Positions 25,174-34,031 of a stretch of 64,000 nt of DNA are shown one piece after another. How positions within the stretch are numbered: position 1 is the first letter of the stretch; each line of letters starts with the position of its first letter. Position numbers and translations under genes: made by a program. Source of the stretch: Caryophanales bacterium (GTDB taxonomy: Bacteria > Bacillota_I > Bacilli_A > RF39 > UBA660); NCBI GenBank assembly GCA_016282155.1, contig JAEEJY010000005.1, positions 1 to 64,000 of the forward strand, written 5' to 3'. The notes beneath the pieces are model-generated. The model was not told the origin of the DNA, did no database searches, and saw only the letters and a program-made list of their open reading frames with translations.

Positions 25174-27359
25174 TAAGCATCTTTGTTATCTAAATGGATA
25201 ACTCTTTCTTTAATTTCTTCAGTACGACCTTTATTCCAGAAATTAGTTCCAATATATCCACAAGTACGTCTTGCTACATTTAATTTGTCATGATCTCTAT
25301 TACCACAGTTTGGACAGTACCATTCTAGATTATCATCGATTAAGATTTCTCCTGTATAACCACAAGCTTGGCAATAGTCTAATTTAGTATTTAATTCAGC
25401 ATACATAATATTATTATAAATAAAATCCATTACTTCAAGAACAGCTGGTATATTATTAGCTAAGTTAGCTGTTTCAATATAACTAATAGCTCCTCCTGGA
25501 GATAATTTTTGGAATTCACTTTCTAAAGCAAGTTTCGTAAATGCATCTATTTCTTCAAATACAGGAACATGATATGAATTAGTAATATAATTACGATCAG
25601 TAATTCCTTTAATTACACCAAATCTTTCTCTTAAACATTTAGCAAATTTATATGTAGTTGATTCAATAGGAGTTCCATAAACAGAATAATCAATATCTTC
25701 TGCTTCTTTCCACTCTTTACATTTATCATTAAGTTTTTGCATAACAGCAAGTGCAAATTCTTTACCTTTACCATTATCTGTATGTGAATGTCCAGTCATG
25801 TATTTAACACATTCATATAATCCAGCATATCCTAAAGAGATAGTTGAATATCCATGATGTAATAATTCATGAATTGATTCACCTTTTTCAAGACGAGCTA
25901 ATGCTCCGTGTTGCCATAAAATTGGTGCTACATCACTAGTAGCTTTTGATAAACGTTTATGTCTAAGTTGTAATGCACGGTGACATAATTCAAGTCTTTC
26001 TTCCATAATATTCCAGAATAAATCCATGTCTTTATCACTAGATAAAGCTACATCAGGTAAGTTAATAGTAACAACACCTTGATTGAATCTACCATAGTAT
26101 TTTCCTTTACCTGGAACATAGTTTTTAGCATGAGCAATATTTCCTAAACTAATTGATCTATCTGGTGTTAAGAATGAACGACATCCCATACATGGATAAC
26201 AATCTCCTTCACCATTTTCATTCTTTTTAAGTTCTAACATCATCTTTTCAGATATATAGTCTGGTACCATACGTTTAGCAGTACATTCAGCAGCTAATTC
26301 TGTTAAGTAGTAATATTTACCACCTTTTAAGTTATCTTTTTCAAGAACATATAATAGTTTTGGGAATGCTGGTGTTACATATACACCATTTTCATTTTTC
26401 ATACCAAGAATTCTTTGATGTAAGAACTCTTCAATTAACATAGCAAGTTCTTCTTTATACTCTTTAGTTTCACCTAAATACATACATACTGATAAGAATG
26501 GAGCTTGTCCGTTAGTTGTAGTCATTGAATTAATTTGATATTGGAAAGTTTGAACACCATCAGTAATTTCTTTCTTTAAGTCTTCCGCAACAAACTTTTC
26601 AATTTGTTCTTTAGTTAATTTACGAGCTTTATATTTTTTCTCATAAGCTTTTTTACTATCACGAATAAATGGCGCTAAATGAGTTAAAGTAATTGTAGCT
26701 CCACCATATTGACTAGATGATACAGCTGTAATAAGTTGTGTTGCAATAGTAGCAGCTGTTAAAAATCTATGTGGTTTTTCAATCATAACTCCATTAACAT
26801 TAGTTCCATTTTGAAGCATATCTTCAAGGTTGATTAAATCACAGTTATGAAGTGCATTTTGTGCGAAATAATCAGCATCATGGAAATGGATAATGCCTTC
26901 ATCATGAGCTTTTACAATATCTTCAGGAAGTAAAAATCTCTTTGTAATATCAGTACTTGTTATACCAGCTAAATAGTCTCTTTGTGTTGTAACTACTTTA
27001 GCATTCTTATTAGAGTTTTCTGTATTCCAGTATTCGCTTTCTCCATCAATTAATTCTTTAATTGCTAAGTCAGTAGAATTACTCTTACGAACAAGTTCTC
27101 TTGTATATCTATATGTAATATAGTGTTTAGCAAGTTCAAATTTACCTATAGTCATTAACTTAGTTTCAATAATATCTTGAATATCTTCAACTAAGATTCT
27201 CTTTTTACCTAAACCTTCTATATACTTAATAATATTTTTAATTTGAATAGATGAAGCTCTTTCACTTTCTTCTACTTCTTTATTTGCTTTTTCAATAGCG
27301 TTTTCAATTTTTTCAGGACAATAATCTACCATATGTCCATCTCTTTTAATTATTTTCAT
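25173..27359 (-). CDS. nrdD: Anaerobic (class III) ribonucleoside-triphosphate reductase
   Basis: A 728-residue oxygen-sensitive reductase making dNTPs from NTPs. An N-terminal ATP-cone occupies about 1-90 (MKIIKRDGHMVDYCPEKIENAI). The catalytic barrel contains active-site Cys residues (for example ALHNCDL and CYPCMGCRSFL). Near the C-terminus two Cys pairs form the zinc site (CQACGY, CPNCG), followed by the glycyl-radical loop RRTCGYIGTNFW. Full length for class III. Presence of nrdDG indicates growth without oxygen. AGAGGG upstream supports the start. A palindrome and a divergent Crp/Fnr gene lie directly upstream. Confidence 0.97.
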   Translation of the reverse strand: MKIIKRDGHMVDYCPEKIENAIEKANKEVEESERASSIQIKNIIKYIEGLGKKRILVEDIQDIIETKLMTIGKFELAKHYITYRYTRELVRKSNSTDLAIKELIDGESEYWNTENSNKNAKVVTTQRDYLAGITSTDITKRFLLPEDIVKAHDEGIIHFHDADYFAQNALHNCDLINLEDMLQNGTNVNGVMIEKPHRFLTAATIATQLITAVSSSQYGGATITLTHLAPFIRDSKKAYEKKYKARKLTKEQIEKFVAEDLKKEITDGVQTFQYQINSMTTTNGQAPFLSVCMYLGETKEYKEELAMLIEEFLHQRILGMKNENGVYVTPAFPKLLYVLEKDNLKGGKYYYLTELAAECTAKRMVPDYISEKMMLELKKNENGEGDCYPCMGCRSFLTPDRSISLGNIAHAKNYVPGKGKYYGRFNQGVVTINLPDVALSSDKDMDLFWNIMEERLELCHRALQLRHKRLSKATSDVAPILWQHGALARLEKGESIHELLHHGYSTISLGYAGLYECVKYMTGHSHTDNGKGKEFALAVMQKLNDKCKEWKEAEDIDYSVYGTPIESTTYKFAKCLRERFGVIKGITDRNYITNSYHVPVFEEIDAFTKLALESEFQKLSPGGAISYIETANLANNIPAVLEVMDFIYNNIMYAELNTKLDYCQACGYTGEILIDDNLEWYCPNCGNRDHDKLNVARRTCGYIGTNFWNKGRTEEIKERVIHLDNKDA

Positions 27360-27386
27360 ACTACCCTCTCCTATACTTATGAATTA

Positions 27387-27429
27387 ATTATAAATAATAT
27401 TTTATTTTTTGTATTGTTGCACTTGCAAC
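27387..27429. promoter_or_regulatory. nrdDG promoter with Crp/Fnr-type palindrome
   Basis: On minus, TATAAT at 27392-27387 is the only clear -10 of nrdD; the matching -35 is poor. The palindrome GTTGCA-CT-TGCAAC (27416-27429) is centred about 42 bases above the predicted start of transcription, the class II activator position. On plus, the same palindrome overlaps a TTGCAA -35 (27423-27428) with TAAATT 17 bases downstream for the regulator gene, so autoregulation is possible. Confidence 0.6.
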
Positions 27430-27470
27430 TTTTTAATAAAAATGTTAAATTTTTATTAGAAGGTGTAAAC

Positions 27471-28112
27471 ATGCAAAATTTGTTTGAAGGAATTAGTAAT
27501 AAAAATAAGGATAAAATCCTAAAAAGCTTAGAGGGTTTACCTACGAGGTTTACAAAAGGTATTAACATTATTTCTTATATGAATCGTAAAAATACGATTG
27601 GTATTATTAATAGTGGTAGTATTGAAATTAGTATTAGTAATTATAACGGTGATACATTTTTACTTGATGAATTAGGTCCTAACGATATCTTTGGTTCAGT
27701 TATATCATCTTCTATTCTAAATAAAGAATGTACTATTATAACAAGAGAAGAAACTAATATTACTTTCATTGACTTTGATAATATTACTAATAAAGAAATT
27801 GTTAAAAATGATTACTATATTAAGTTCATTGAAAACTTCTTAAAAATCATATCAGAACAAACCACTCTTAAAAATGAACGTATTGAAATCTTAATAAAAA
27901 AGACTATCCGCGATAGACTTCTAACTTATTTTGATATGATGGCTAAAAAAGTTGGGGTTCGAACATTTACTATTCCCTACAGTTTATCTTTCTTAGCAAA
28001 CTACCTAGCAACTGATCGATCAGCTATGATGCGTGAAATAAAAAATCTTAATACTGACGGTCTGATTATTTCTAAAGGTCGTAAGATTAAATTAATGTAT
28101 CAAAAAAAGTAG
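27471..28112 (+). CDS. Crp/Fnr family transcriptional regulator
   Basis: A 213-residue regulator. Residues 1-125 form a cyclic-nucleotide-binding-type beta-barrel (IGIINSGSIEISISNYNGDTFLLDELGPNDIFGSV), then a long dimerisation helix and a winged HTH (LSFLANYLATDRSAMMREIKNL, where Fnr-like proteins contact DNA). There is no N-terminal Cys cluster as in Fnr, so the effector is not an Fe-S centre of that type. Start 27471 is preferred over the far upstream in-frame ATG at 27333 because AAGGTG lies just before it and the Crp fold begins there. Divergent from nrdDG with a shared palindrome, it is the probable regulator of anaerobic dNTP synthesis. Confidence 0.88.
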   Translation: MQNLFEGISNKNKDKILKSLEGLPTRFTKGINIISYMNRKNTIGIINSGSIEISISNYNGDTFLLDELGPNDIFGSVISSSILNKECTIITREETNITFIDFDNITNKEIVKNDYYIKFIENFLKIISEQTTLKNERIEILIKKTIRDRLLTYFDMMAKKVGVRTFTIPYSLSFLANYLATDRSAMMREIKNLNTDGLIISKGRKIKLMYQKK

Positions 28113-28126
28113 CTTATAAGCTACTT
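28107..28126. terminator. Shared bidirectional terminator with both stop codons inside
   Basis: Perfect palindrome AAGTAGCTT-AT-AAGCTACTT flanked by A-runs and T-runs. The plus-strand TAG (28110-28112) and the minus-strand TAA (28116-28114) of the convergent genes both lie inside, one base apart. Confidence 0.9.
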
Positions 28127-28839
28127 CTAAATTTTTTTAAAGAATCTAGAAATTCATCTGTTTCATCTTCGGATAAAACAGTTTTTTCTTCGACTTTTTT
28201 AACTGTTGGATAATTAGCAGTATTTGCTTGTCTACCATATATTGGTGAAATAAAATCACTTGATTTAAATTCTGGTGTTGAAGATGTAAGTTCAACCTTT
28301 TTATATTCAACAGGTTTTAATCTATCACCATCTTCTTCATAAGTAGTTTTTTCAATAGTTTCTTTTACTTCATTAACTGGTTCTTCACTTTGAAGAGCCA
28401 TTTTTCTTTCTACTAATTCTTGATAACTAATTACAGCATTTTCTTCTTGATCTTCTTCATAACGATCAATCTTTTCATATTTTTGTCTTTCAATATCTTC
28501 GTTCATTGCCCCTAGTATTTCTTCAATACTTGATTTATTCTTTTCATCTTGCATAATCTCTATTTCCTCATCTGTCTTATTTTCTTCTTGCTCTTGTTTT
28601 ATACTTTCAAACATACTCTCTAATTTAGGAGCTTGTTCACTTATTTCTGGGATATCTTCTGTTGCTAAAGCCATTTTAATATCTGGTTCTTTAGTAACTT
28701 TCTTTTCCTCTTTTACAACTTTCTTTTCTACTTTATTTCCTTTTAAAGAAAATATAATGCATAGTATTCCTACAACAATTATAAGTCCTATTAAAACAAA
28801 TAAAATAATCATATCTTGATTAGTTAATGAATCTAACAT
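28114..28839 (-). CDS. Hypothetical single-span membrane protein with long acidic cytoplasmic tail
   Basis: A 241-residue protein of unknown function. A short N-terminus is followed by one hydrophobic segment (IILFVLIGLIIVVGILCIIF), then about 200 residues of low-complexity, Glu/Lys-rich, probably disordered sequence with short conserved-looking pieces (SSIEEILGAMNEDIERQ; SSDFISPIYGRQ). The topology resembles bitopic scaffolding proteins of the divisome, but no specific homology is seen. Start 28839 follows GGAGTGATAAT and avoids overlap with the rsmE stop at 28844. Its own stop is inside a terminator shared with the Crp/Fnr gene. Confidence 0.75.
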   Translation of the reverse strand: MLDSLTNQDMIILFVLIGLIIVVGILCIIFSLKGNKVEKKVVKEEKKVTKEPDIKMALATEDIPEISEQAPKLESMFESIKQEQEENKTDEEIEIMQDEKNKSSIEEILGAMNEDIERQKYEKIDRYEEDQEENAVISYQELVERKMALQSEEPVNEVKETIEKTTYEEDGDRLKPVEYKKVELTSSTPEFKSSDFISPIYGRQANTANYPTVKKVEEKTVLSEDETDEFLDSLKKFRSSL

Positions 28840-28843
28840 ATTA

Positions 28844-29548
28844 TCACTCCATAAATTCATAATTAAATATACTTAAGATATATAAAGGTACAGTTTCAAC
28901 ACGCATTATACGATTACCTAAACTTACCCTTGTAAACCCAAGACTCACAAGTAATTCTTCTTCCTTAGGAGATATGCCTCCCTCCGGACCTACTACTACA
29001 TTAATTCTATCACAATTTTTAGTATGTTGCAAAAAGTTTTTTATATTTAAACTCTTTTCACTTGTCGAACAAATTATATTTAATCCAGGCATATCTTTTA
29101 ACTCGTTTATAGAGTGAATTTTGCTTATTTCTGGGATATCAACTCTCTTCGATTGTTCACTAGCTTCCTTACATATTTTACTCCAGCGTTCTATCTTTTT
29201 ACTTATATCTTTATTATCTAATTTAATAATACTTCTTTCCATCTTAACAGGAATAATACTACTTACTCCAAGTTCAGTTGCTTTTTGAAGTATTAAGTCA
29301 AATTTTTGTTCCTTAAGTAAAGGAACTATTAAAGTAATAAATTTATCTTTTGTTTCTTTTTTAGTAAGTTTCTCTTTTATTAAAGCATTATATTCATTAT
29401 CTAAAGTACAAATATACTCATTCTTATCATATACTACTTCAATAAGATCATTTTCCTTCATACGCATTACCGTTTTAATGTGATATAAATCATCTTCATT
29501 TAATATAAACTTATTATCAACTAACTTTGTACCAAAATATCTTTGCAT
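28844..29548 (-). CDS. rsmE: 16S rRNA (uracil1498-N3)-methyltransferase
   Basis: A 234-residue SPOUT-type methyltransferase for U1498 of 16S rRNA. An N-terminal PUA-like domain (MQRYFGTKLV to about 70) precedes the trefoil-knot catalytic domain with LQKATELGVSSIIPVKMERS, VVGPEGGISPKEEELL and the knot-forming VSLGNRIMRVETVPLY. Length is typical. GGTGGTTAT lies just before the ATG. Confidence 0.95.
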   Translation of the reverse strand: MQRYFGTKLVDNKFILNEDDLYHIKTVMRMKENDLIEVVYDKNEYICTLDNEYNALIKEKLTKKETKDKFITLIVPLLKEQKFDLILQKATELGVSSIIPVKMERSIIKLDNKDISKKIERWSKICKEASEQSKRVDIPEISKIHSINELKDMPGLNIICSTSEKSLNIKNFLQHTKNCDRINVVVGPEGGISPKEEELLVSLGFTRVSLGNRIMRVETVPLYILSIFNYEFME

Positions 29549-29577
29549 ATAACCACCAAAGATATTTTATCATAAAA

Positions 29578-29599
29578 AAAGCATAGAAATCTATGCTTT
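29578..29599 (-). terminator. Terminator overlapping the stop of the CvpA-like gene
   Basis: Stem AAAGCATAG/CTATGCTTT with a 4-base loop, T-run on minus. TAG at 29591-29593 is in the stem. Confidence 0.87.
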
Positions 29600-30307
29600 A
29601 CGATATTTACTTAATACTTCTTCAACACCATCTATTTCAATCTTATTAAGTTCAACTAATTTATCGACTGAAGAAACTGTTGTGATATTGTATTTTAAGA
29701 ATAAATCAAGAGCTTCTTTATTAAAGCTATTAGCGTTATAAGCTGTTTGATATTTTTCTTCTAAAGTCCATAATTCTTCCCCTACTTTAGCAGTCTTTTT
29801 AGCATATCCAGTTAATACTGGTGTTTTATATAAGATTGGTTCTCTTAATTTTGAACCTCTAAGTAAGTTTATATTAAAGAATGGTAAAGACACAATATAA
29901 AGAATTATAAATACTAAAATATAATTTTCTACTATTCCTAGAACCATACCACATATTTTAGATACAGGTCCGTAGATAATAGTAACTTTAAGTAATTTTT
30001 CAATTATTCTAAATAAGTAAGAAACTACTTTTACAACAATCCATAATACTCCAAGCACAATTACAAAGGCAATTACTTCATATAAAAGAATATTAACGAT
30101 TGTTACTCCTTTTAGGACTCCTACAAATTTAAAGAATGGCAATTTAGTAAATAAAAATTCTGATAATGGATTCTTTAAAATGAAAGCTAAAATTACCGTT
30201 AAAATAAAACTAACAAGGGATACAAGTTCAGGAAGTAATCCTCTCTTAAAACCTATAATTCCTCCAATAATTAAGATTAAAATAATAACACCATCTATAA
30301 TATTCAT
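29591..30307 (-). CDS. CvpA family membrane protein
   Basis: A 238-residue protein with four hydrophobic segments in the CvpA pattern: IIDGVIILILIIGGIIGFKR, GLLPELVSLVSFILTVILAF, a third span (YEVIAFVIVLGVLWIVVKVV) and a fourth after KICGMVLGIVENYILVFII. The GFKRGLxxE element after the first span is characteristic. CvpA relatives are needed for colicin V production in E. coli and for membrane or envelope stability elsewhere; the molecular role is unknown. The C-terminal about 70 residues are soluble. The bacteriocin locus is far away, so no link is implied. Confidence 0.8.
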   Translation of the reverse strand: MNIIDGVIILILIIGGIIGFKRGLLPELVSLVSFILTVILAFILKNPLSEFLFTKLPFFKFVGVLKGVTIVNILLYEVIAFVIVLGVLWIVVKVVSYLFRIIEKLLKVTIIYGPVSKICGMVLGIVENYILVFIILYIVSLPFFNINLLRGSKLREPILYKTPVLTGYAKKTAKVGEELWTLEEKYQTAYNANSFNKEALDLFLKYNITTVSSVDKLVELNKIEIDGVEEVLSKYRKA

Positions 30308-30392
30308 CTTATCACCTACTATGTAAATTATACTATAAAATATTTTAAAAATAAAGTCTTTATGATAGAATATAATTATAGAGGTGAGCGGT

Positions 30393-31340
30393 GTGACAAT
30401 AACAGTAAAAGTAAGTGAAAAAACAAAAAAAGAGATGGATGAGTTCTTTAACGACTATAAAAGAGAAAAAACTCCTCCCTACGCTATTTTCCAAGCTGAT
30501 GATGCTGATACTGTAATAACACTTTATGAATCAGGAAAAGCTGTTTTCCAAGGAAGAGATGCTGACTTATCTAGTCAATTTTGGATTGAAAGAGAACGTC
30601 ATAATAATCCTTTAAAAAAAGTAGAAGTAACTAATTCTGAGAATAAAGAAAAGAAAGAAAAAGAAACAACATATGTCGATCCTAAAATATATAATTCAAC
30701 TTCTATCGGTTCCGATGAAGTCGGTACTGGTGATTACTTTGGACCTATCGTTGTTTGTGCAGCATACGTAGAAAAGAAAAATATTCCTTTACTTGAAAGT
30801 TTAGGAGTTAAAGATTCTAAAAAAATGACTGATGAACAAATACTTAAAGTAGTTCCTCAGTTTATAAATACCATTCCTTATGAATGTATAATTCTTTCAA
30901 ATAAAGATTATAATGAAAAATATAAAGATGGTTATAATATGAATAAATTAAAAGCCATCTTACATAATAAAGCTTTAGCAACACTAAAAAATAAATACCC
31001 TATTTATGATTATATTGTTGTTGATCAATTCGCAGAAAAATATGTATATTTTAGTTATTTAAAAGAAAGTAATAATGTCGTTCGTAATATTACATTTATG
31101 ACAAAAGCAGAAGATAAATGTTTAAGTGTAGCAGCTGCTTCCTTAATTAGTAGATATGTCTTCTTAAAAGAATTTGCTAAAATATCTAAGAGTGTTGATG
31201 AACTTCTTCCTAAGGGAGCATCTACTGCTGTTGATGAGAAAGCTGTTAAAGTAGTTAAGAAATATGGTTTTGATAAATTATACGAAATAGCTAAGATTAA
31301 TTTTAAAAATACAGACAAAGTAAAAGAACTATTAAAATAG
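30393..31340 (+). CDS. rnhC: Ribonuclease HIII
   Basis: A 315-residue ribonuclease that cuts RNA in RNA-DNA hybrids. An N-terminal TBP-like substrate-binding domain (about 1-85) is followed by the RNase HII/HIII catalytic domain with SIGSDEVGTGDYFGPIV (Asp, Glu; the GTGDYFGP form is specific to HIII), YIVVDQF and a later acidic residue in KAEDKCLSVAAASLISRY. The GTG at 30393 is selected because GAGGTG lies six bases upstream; a GTG at 30384 overlaps that site. In Bacilli this gene is typically beside a CvpA-like gene, as here (divergent). Confidence 0.93.
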   Translation: MTITVKVSEKTKKEMDEFFNDYKREKTPPYAIFQADDADTVITLYESGKAVFQGRDADLSSQFWIERERHNNPLKKVEVTNSENKEKKEKETTYVDPKIYNSTSIGSDEVGTGDYFGPIVVCAAYVEKKNIPLLESLGVKDSKKMTDEQILKVVPQFINTIPYECIILSNKDYNEKYKDGYNMNKLKAILHNKALATLKNKYPIYDYIVVDQFAEKYVYFSYLKESNNVVRNITFMTKAEDKCLSVAAASLISRYVFLKEFAKISKSVDELLPKGASTAVDEKAVKVVKKYGFDKLYEIAKINFKNTDKVKELLK

Positions 31341-31346
31341 TTCTTT
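31323..31346 (+). terminator. Terminator containing the rnhC stop
   Basis: Near-perfect palindrome AAAGAACTATT-AA-AATAGTTCTTT followed by TTTTTT. TAG at 31338-31340 is inside the 3' arm. Confidence 0.88.
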
Positions 31347-31355
31347 TTTTATATA

Positions 31356-31384
31356 AAAAAATGGTATTATTCATACCATTTTTT
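31356..31384 (-). terminator. Terminator overlapping the secDF stop
   Basis: Stem AAAAAATGGTAT/ATACCATTTTTT with a 5-base loop. TAA at 31367-31369 is at the stem-loop junction. Confidence 0.88.
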
Positions 31385-33595
31385 CTTTTTAGGTTTTCCT
31401 ATTACATGTTTTTCTAAATCATACCAAATTGGTGCTGCAATAAATAAACTTGAAATAGTACCAGCTAATAATCCAATAAATAAAGCTATATTGAAATTAT
31501 ATATTTCATGAGCTCCTAAGAAGATAAGAGCAATTACTGGCATTAATGTAGTTACTGTTGTTGTAATAGATCTACTTAATACTTGATTTAAACTTTCGTT
31601 AGCAATATCTTTAAGTTCTTCTCTATTCTTAACAGTTCCCTTTTTACGTAATAATTCTCTAATTCTATCAAATGATACAATTGTATCATTAATTGAGTAA
31701 CCAATTATTGATAGAAGTGCAGCGATAAAGATTGAAGATACTTCTAATTTTAATAAACTAAATAGTATTACAATTAAAGATACGTCATGAACTAAAGCAG
31801 CAATTCCTGAGAATGCAAAGTTAAAGTTGAATCTTAAACCTACGTAAATAATGATACCGATACATGCTAAGATTACAGATATAATTGCATTCTTAACAAG
31901 TTCTTTTTTAACGACATTAGATATTACACCAATATCAGTACGTGCTTCATATTTATTTTCAAAAAATTCTTCAGCTTCGTTTACTTTATCTTCTTTTAAA
32001 TTTTCATTTATCTTAACAATTACGTTCTTTTCATTAACTTGCTCAACATCATAAACAGTATATCCTAATGTTTCAACATCTTTCTTAATAACTTCACCAG
32101 TTAAACCAGTTTCGTTAGAAATACTAATACTTGAACCACCTCTAAAATCAATTCCTAGAGTTAATCCGTTATTGAAAATTGTAAATACTCCTACTACAAC
32201 AATAACTGCGATATATGTATATGCAAATTTACGAAGTTTAATGAAATCAATTTTCTTTCTTTCTTTCTTAGCTTTCTTAAATCCAATAAAGAAATTTAAT
32301 TTTTTATCAAACATTTCTGTTTTAACAAATAATCCTAATAATGATCTTGTTAATAGAACCATTACAAGCATTGTTACTATTGTACTTATAATTAACATTG
32401 TAGCAAATCCTTTAACACTACTTTCACCAAAGATGAATAAAATGATTGCTACTAAAAGTGTAGTAATATTTGAATCTAAAATAGATGTAATTGAATTCTT
32501 ATTACCTTTTTTGATTGCTCCTTCTAAACTTGTATTATTTTTAAGTTCATCTTTAACACGAGCAAATGTAATAACACTTGAGTCAATAGCCATACCTACA
32601 CCAATAACTAAAGCAGCGATACCAGGTAAAGTTAATACTCCACCAAATAACCAGAATGCTAAAATAGTTAAGAATGTATAAATTAATAATCCTATACTAG
32701 CTATTACACCAGCAAAATGATACATAATAATTAATAATAAGATAATTGCAGAAATTCCAACAACTCCTGCTTTAGCAGTTAAACTAAGTGAATCTTCACC
32801 AAAAGATGCAGATACGTTTTTACTTGATAATTCAGTTAATTTAGTTGGAAGTGATCCTGAATTAATTAAAGTAACTAAGTTTTCTACTTCTTCAGTAGTA
32901 AAGTTACCTTGGATAATTACATCACTAGCAAATCCTTGAGATACAGTTGCGGCACTTAAACAGTTAGAACCGTTAGTTCCACATCCTTCTTTACCATTAG
33001 TATTATTACTCTTTAAAGCTTCAGTTTTATAACTATCAGTTGCACTATTATAATCTAGCCAAATAACAATTAATTTATCTTTTGTTTCAGATATTTTCTT
33101 TGTTACATTATAGAATGTTTCCTTATCTTTTACTGATAATGCTACAGCTGGACGACCTTGATCATCTTGAGATACTTTGGCTTGTCCACTAACTAAAACA
33201 TCACTACCCATTAATAAATTATCACTAGAATCTCTAAATGATAATGTAGCAACAGAACTTAATGTTTTTCTAGCAGTAGCTGAATCTTTAACACCCGGTA
33301 ATTGGACACGAATATTTTCCCCTTCAACAATTATTTCTGGTTCAGAGACTCCTAAACCATTAATTCTTCTTTCAATAGTTTTGTATGTACTTGTAACCAT
33401 ACTACTAGTTACTTTTTCTCCATTTGCTCCTTCTACTTGGTAAAGTATTTCAAACCCACCTTGTAAATCTAAGCCAAACTTTAAATCATTTAATAATGGT
33501 TTAAGTCCTAAACCCATTACTAAAAAGATTAAAGCTACTATAATTAAACTTTTTATAAGATTATTTCTTTTACTTGTGTTATTAATCTTTTTCAT
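31367..33595 (-). CDS. secDF: Fused protein-export membrane protein SecDF
   Basis: A 742-residue RND-type translocase subunit in which SecD and SecF are one polypeptide, as in Bacilli. The SecD half has FGLDLQGGFEILYQVEG, the P1 domain, and a six-span block with GVGMAIDSSVITFARVKDEL. The SecF half has LGIDFRGGSSISI and a second six-span block with GYSINDTIVSFDRIRE. These use the proton gradient to complete Sec-dependent export. Start 33595 follows AGGAGG closely; the ATG at 33610 lies inside that site. It overlaps comN by 14 bases. Confidence 0.96.
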   Translation of the reverse strand: MKKINNTSKRNNLIKSLIIVALIFLVMGLGLKPLLNDLKFGLDLQGGFEILYQVEGANGEKVTSSMVTSTYKTIERRINGLGVSEPEIIVEGENIRVQLPGVKDSATARKTLSSVATLSFRDSSDNLLMGSDVLVSGQAKVSQDDQGRPAVALSVKDKETFYNVTKKISETKDKLIVIWLDYNSATDSYKTEALKSNNTNGKEGCGTNGSNCLSAATVSQGFASDVIIQGNFTTEEVENLVTLINSGSLPTKLTELSSKNVSASFGEDSLSLTAKAGVVGISAIILLLIIMYHFAGVIASIGLLIYTFLTILAFWLFGGVLTLPGIAALVIGVGMAIDSSVITFARVKDELKNNTSLEGAIKKGNKNSITSILDSNITTLLVAIILFIFGESSVKGFATMLIISTIVTMLVMVLLTRSLLGLFVKTEMFDKKLNFFIGFKKAKKERKKIDFIKLRKFAYTYIAVIVVVGVFTIFNNGLTLGIDFRGGSSISISNETGLTGEVIKKDVETLGYTVYDVEQVNEKNVIVKINENLKEDKVNEAEEFFENKYEARTDIGVISNVVKKELVKNAIISVILACIGIIIYVGLRFNFNFAFSGIAALVHDVSLIVILFSLLKLEVSSIFIAALLSIIGYSINDTIVSFDRIRELLRKKGTVKNREELKDIANESLNQVLSRSITTTVTTLMPVIALIFLGAHEIYNFNIALFIGLLAGTISSLFIAAPIWYDLEKHVIGKPKKKKWYE

Positions 33596-33872
33596 GTTCT
33601 TCCTCCTCAAAATAAATCTTACGATTTTTCATATTTAGTTTTTGTTTTAAATAGTCATCTATTAAAACAGCTTCTGTATTTAGTACATCACTTACCATTT
33701 GATAGAGATTTAAATCTACTGCGATTTTCCATTTTACTTCTTTTAGATAATTCCAAATATCTTCATCTGTTATATAAGTATAGCCTAATCTTTTCATCTC
33801 TATACACTTTGTATTAAGAGCAGGTTTAATACGTTTATATAATTCTTCAAGACTATGAAATTCTAAATCCAT
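33582..33872 (-). CDS. comN: Post-transcriptional regulator ComN family protein
   Basis: A 96-residue helical protein with LEELYKRIKPALNTKCIEM, RLGYTYITDEDIWNYLKEVKWK, DLNLYQMVSDVLN. This is the ComN (YrzD) family pattern; in B. subtilis comN lies near secDF and affects comE transcript localisation through a 5' element. Here it overlaps secDF by 14 bases, supporting the family call by synteny. AGGTAC/GGAGG-like sequence precedes the ATG. Whether this organism uses it for competence is unknown, though several prepilin genes occur in the window. Confidence 0.82.
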   Translation of the reverse strand: MDLEFHSLEELYKRIKPALNTKCIEMKRLGYTYITDEDIWNYLKEVKWKIAVDLNLYQMVSDVLNTEAVLIDDYLKQKLNMKNRKIYFEEEEHEKD

Positions 33873-33903
33873 AACAGTACCTCCATGCTTAACGTCTAGA
33901 TAT

Positions 33904-33932
33904 ATTATATATTAAATACCCAGTTTTTTAAA
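33904..33932 (-). promoter_or_regulatory. Probable comN-secDF promoter
   Basis: On minus: weak -35 TTTAAA (33932-33927), 17-base spacer, TATAAT (33909-33904). The rest of the 148-base gap 33873-34020 is A+T-rich with no other clear feature. Confidence 0.5.
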
Positions 33933-34010
33933 GCATTTTTAGTAATTTTGCTATATTTTTAAACCTACAATTATCTATTGTATAATTTATATCTAGCTTA
34001 GTCAACAAAA

Positions 34011-34031
34011 AAGAGAAGGATTACTTCTCTT
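34011..34031 (-). terminator. Terminator with stop codon in its loop
   Basis: Stem AAGAGAAG/CTTCTCTT; loop GATTA contains the TAA of the 34021-34566 gene. T-run on minus follows. Confidence 0.87.

Noticed and set aside
32172-32681. Plus-strand open frames inside secDF (for example 169 codons)
   Set aside because: They are antisense shadows of a membrane protein; runs of Ile/Phe/Thr result from complementary Asn/Lys/Val codons.
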